Assembly (NCBI GenBank): GCA_937880175.1
Contig: CALFLO010000015.1
Coordinates: forward strand, 1-5,583
Length of the DNA stretch: 5,583 nucleotides
Direction of reading: 5' to 3'
From: an uncultured Gluconobacter sp.
GTDB lineage: Bacteria > Pseudomonadota > Alphaproteobacteria > Acetobacterales > Acetobacteraceae
Each line of letters begins with the position of its first letter. The stretch's first letter is position 1. The notes under the pieces are model-generated. The model had not been told where the DNA came from. It saw only the letters and a program-made list of their open reading frames with translations, and made no database searches. The translations under genes were made by a program, and so were the position numbers. Positions 4,002 to 5,583 of this stretch are shown here, in pieces.

Positions 4002-5583
4002 ATGACCCGCGTCGTCCTGTATGCCCGCTACTCGTCTGACAACCAGCGCGACGCCTCGATCGAGGATCAGTTCCGCATCTGCCGCGAACACGCAAAGCGG
4101 GAAAAATGGAAGGTCATTGGTGCTTACAAGGACGCGGGCATCTCCGGGGCCAGCATGATCCTGCGTCCTGGTATCCAGACCCTGTTGCAGGATGCCCAGG
4201 CCGGACGGTTCGACATCGTACTGGCGGAAGCACTCGACCGCATCTCGCGCGACCAGGCTGACGTCGCCACCCTGTTCAAGCACCTGAAATTCGCCGACGT
4301 GCCGATCGTCACCCTGGCAGAGGGCGAGATCAGCGAACTGCATGTCGGCCTCAAGGGCACGATGAACGCCCTGTTCCTCAAAGATCTCGCGGCCAAGACC
4401 CATCGCGGCCTGCGCGGCCGGGTTGAGGACGGCAAATCTGGCGGCGGTCTCTGCTACGGCTATCGCGTCGTCCGGAAATTCGACGCCAAAGGCGAACAGA
4501 TCCGGGGCGATCGCGAGATCGAAGCCCACCAGGCGGAGATCGTCCGCCGCATCTTCCATGACTTCGCTGCCGGCATTGGCCCGCGTGCCATTGCCAAGGC
4601 CCTGAACGATCAGGGTATCCGCGGCCCCGAGGGGAAGCTGTGGAGCGACACCACGATCCGGGGCCATGTGAAGCGCGGCACCGGCATCATCAACAATGAG
4701 TTGTATATCGGCCGCCTGGTCTGGAACCGGCAGCGCTATATCAAAGACCCCTCCACGGGCAAGCGCGTCTCGCGCCTAAACCCGGAATCAGAATGGGTCA
4801 TCACAGACGTGCCCGATCTGCGGATCGTCGATGACGCCCTCTGGCAAGCGACCAAGGCCCGACAGGGCGTCATCGCTGAGAAATACGTCAACGTCACAGA
4901 AGCCGTAAGGGCGCATCACAAGCGGAACCGGCTTAATGGCACGCGCCGTCCAAAATCCCTGCTCTCAGGTCTGCTGTTTTGTGGGCTGTGCGGCGGCCCC
5001 TACGCGCTGCGGGGTTCCGACCGCTTCGCCTGCTCAGGCCATGTCACGAACGGTTCCTGCACCAACAGCCGGACGATCCCCCGCCCCGACCTGGAACGTC
5101 GGGTGCTCTCTGGTCTCAAGGACCGGATGATGGCGCCGGAGATCGCGGCCGAGGCTATGCGCGCCTATGCCGAAGAGACCAACCGCCTCAACCGCGAGCA
5201 TCGCTCCAATGCGGATGTCTGGCAGGTGGAACAGATGAAGGTCGAGAAACAGATCCGGGGCATCATCGAAGCCATCAAGGAAGGGATGTTCCATCCCAGC
5301 ATGAAAGCGGAAATGGATGCGCTCGAGACCCGCAAGGCCGAGCTGGCGACCCTGCTCTCCGACATCCCCGCCGACGTGGCGGACATGCTGCCGAGTGCCT
5401 CAGCGGTCTATGCCCGCAAGGTCGGCCGCCTGACCGAAGTCCTCAACCGCCCCGAGGAACGGCTGGAAGCCGCCGAGGCGCTGCGGGCGCTGATCGAGAA
5501 GGTCGTGCTGACACCCGGCCCAAACCGGGGCGAGATTGACGCAATGCTGTATGGAGAACTGGGCACGATCCTGACCTGGATCG
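4002..5583 (+). CDS. Large serine recombinase, 3' end cut by window
   Basis: The frame is open from ATG 4002 to the window edge: 527 codons plus one base, with no stop. Such proteins cut and rejoin DNA at att-like sites through a serine-DNA intermediate. Residues 1-150 are the resolvase catalytic domain. YARYSSDNQR (7-16) carries the likely nucleophile S11 with R9, and LDRISRD (78-84) holds R80 and R83, equivalent to the active-site arginines of gamma-delta resolvase. Residues about 150-290 form the Recombinase domain (GGGLCYGYRVV, 147-157; AIAKALNDQGIRGP, 196-209; LYIGRLVWNRQR, 234-245). A zinc ribbon has C327-x2-C330, C344 and C353. A long helical, probably coiled-coil segment spans about 380-500. 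The fold order is that of large serine integrases, and related proteins are about 530-570 residues, so little is missing. AAGGAA lies six bases before the ATG, 27 bp after higA. No cognate att site could be identified. All catalytic residues are intact. Confidence 0.95.
   Translation, partial: MTRVVLYARYSSDNQRDASIEDQFRICREHAKREKWKVIGAYKDAGISGASMILRPGIQTLLQDAQAGRFDIVLAEALDRISRDQADVATLFKHLKFADVPIVTLAEGEISELHVGLKGTMNALFLKDLAAKTHRGLRGRVEDGKSGGGLCYGYRVVRKFDAKGEQIRGDREIEAHQAEIVRRIFHDFAAGIGPRAIAKALNDQGIRGPEGKLWSDTTIRGHVKRGTGIINNELYIGRLVWNRQRYIKDPSTGKRVSRLNPESEWVITDVPDLRIVDDALWQATKARQGVIAEKYVNVTEAVRAHHKRNRLNGTRRPKSLLSGLLFCGLCGGPYALRGSDRFACSGHVTNGSCTNSRTIPRPDLERRVLSGLKDRMMAPEIAAEAMRAYAEETNRLNREHRSNADVWQVEQMKVEKQIRGIIEAIKEGMFHPSMKAEMDALETRKAELATLLSDIPADVADMLPSASAVYARKVGRLTEVLNRPEERLEAAEALRALIEKVVLTPGPNRGEIDAMLYGELGTILTWI

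Noticed and set aside
3537..4667. A 376-codon open frame antisense to higA and the recombinase
   Set aside because: It crosses three real plus-strand gene segments and has no recognisable domain. It follows from codon bias on the other strand.
4979..5539. A 186-codon plus-strand frame inside the recombinase
   Set aside because: It is an out-of-frame shadow. The recombinase frame continues through it with a zinc ribbon and no interruption.

Overview
The window looks like a GC-rich alphaproteobacterial chromosome or plasmid segment. Acetobacteraceae (the Gluconacetobacter/Komagataeibacter/Gluconobacter group) is my best guess. It rests on base composition, codon use and the style of the LysR, DUF2726, HigBA and recombinase proteins, so it is an inference and not a proof. 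I see no rRNA, tRNA, CRISPR array or insertion-sequence transposase.

Layout from left to right. Positions 1-62 are GC-rich non-coding DNA with a 14-bp palindrome. Positions 66-209 hold a frameshifted remnant of the 3' end of a DUF2726 gene on the minus strand. A LysR-type regulator (207-1121, minus) and a flavodoxin-fold NAD(P)H:quinone oxidoreductase-like enzyme (1223-2002, plus) are divergent. They share a 101-bp intergenic region rich in inverted repeats, a typical arrangement for a regulator controlling its neighbour. A short convergent gap with nested inverted repeats follows (2052-2070). Next comes an intact DUF2726 gene on the minus strand (2116-2847), with an N-terminal membrane anchor and coiled coil, apparently started by TTG. 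The remnant and the intact DUF2726 gene therefore flank the LysR/oxidoreductase pair in the same orientation, about 2,050 bp apart.

The right half looks like an accessory module. A small basic protein (2970-3179) is followed by a terminator-like hairpin. Then comes a compact three-gene unit: higB toxin (3281-3604), higA antitoxin (3594-3974, overlapping higB by 11 bp) and a large serine recombinase (4002 to beyond the window end), only 27 bp after higA. A promoter-like sequence with a perfect palindrome in its spacer precedes higB. It is a plausible site for HigA autoregulation that would also control the recombinase.

The most interesting points are the toxin-antitoxin/large serine recombinase operon and the degraded DUF2726 copy that marks an old duplication or insertion around the LysR/oxidoreductase pair. 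I found no clearly unprecedented system; the individual gene families are all known.
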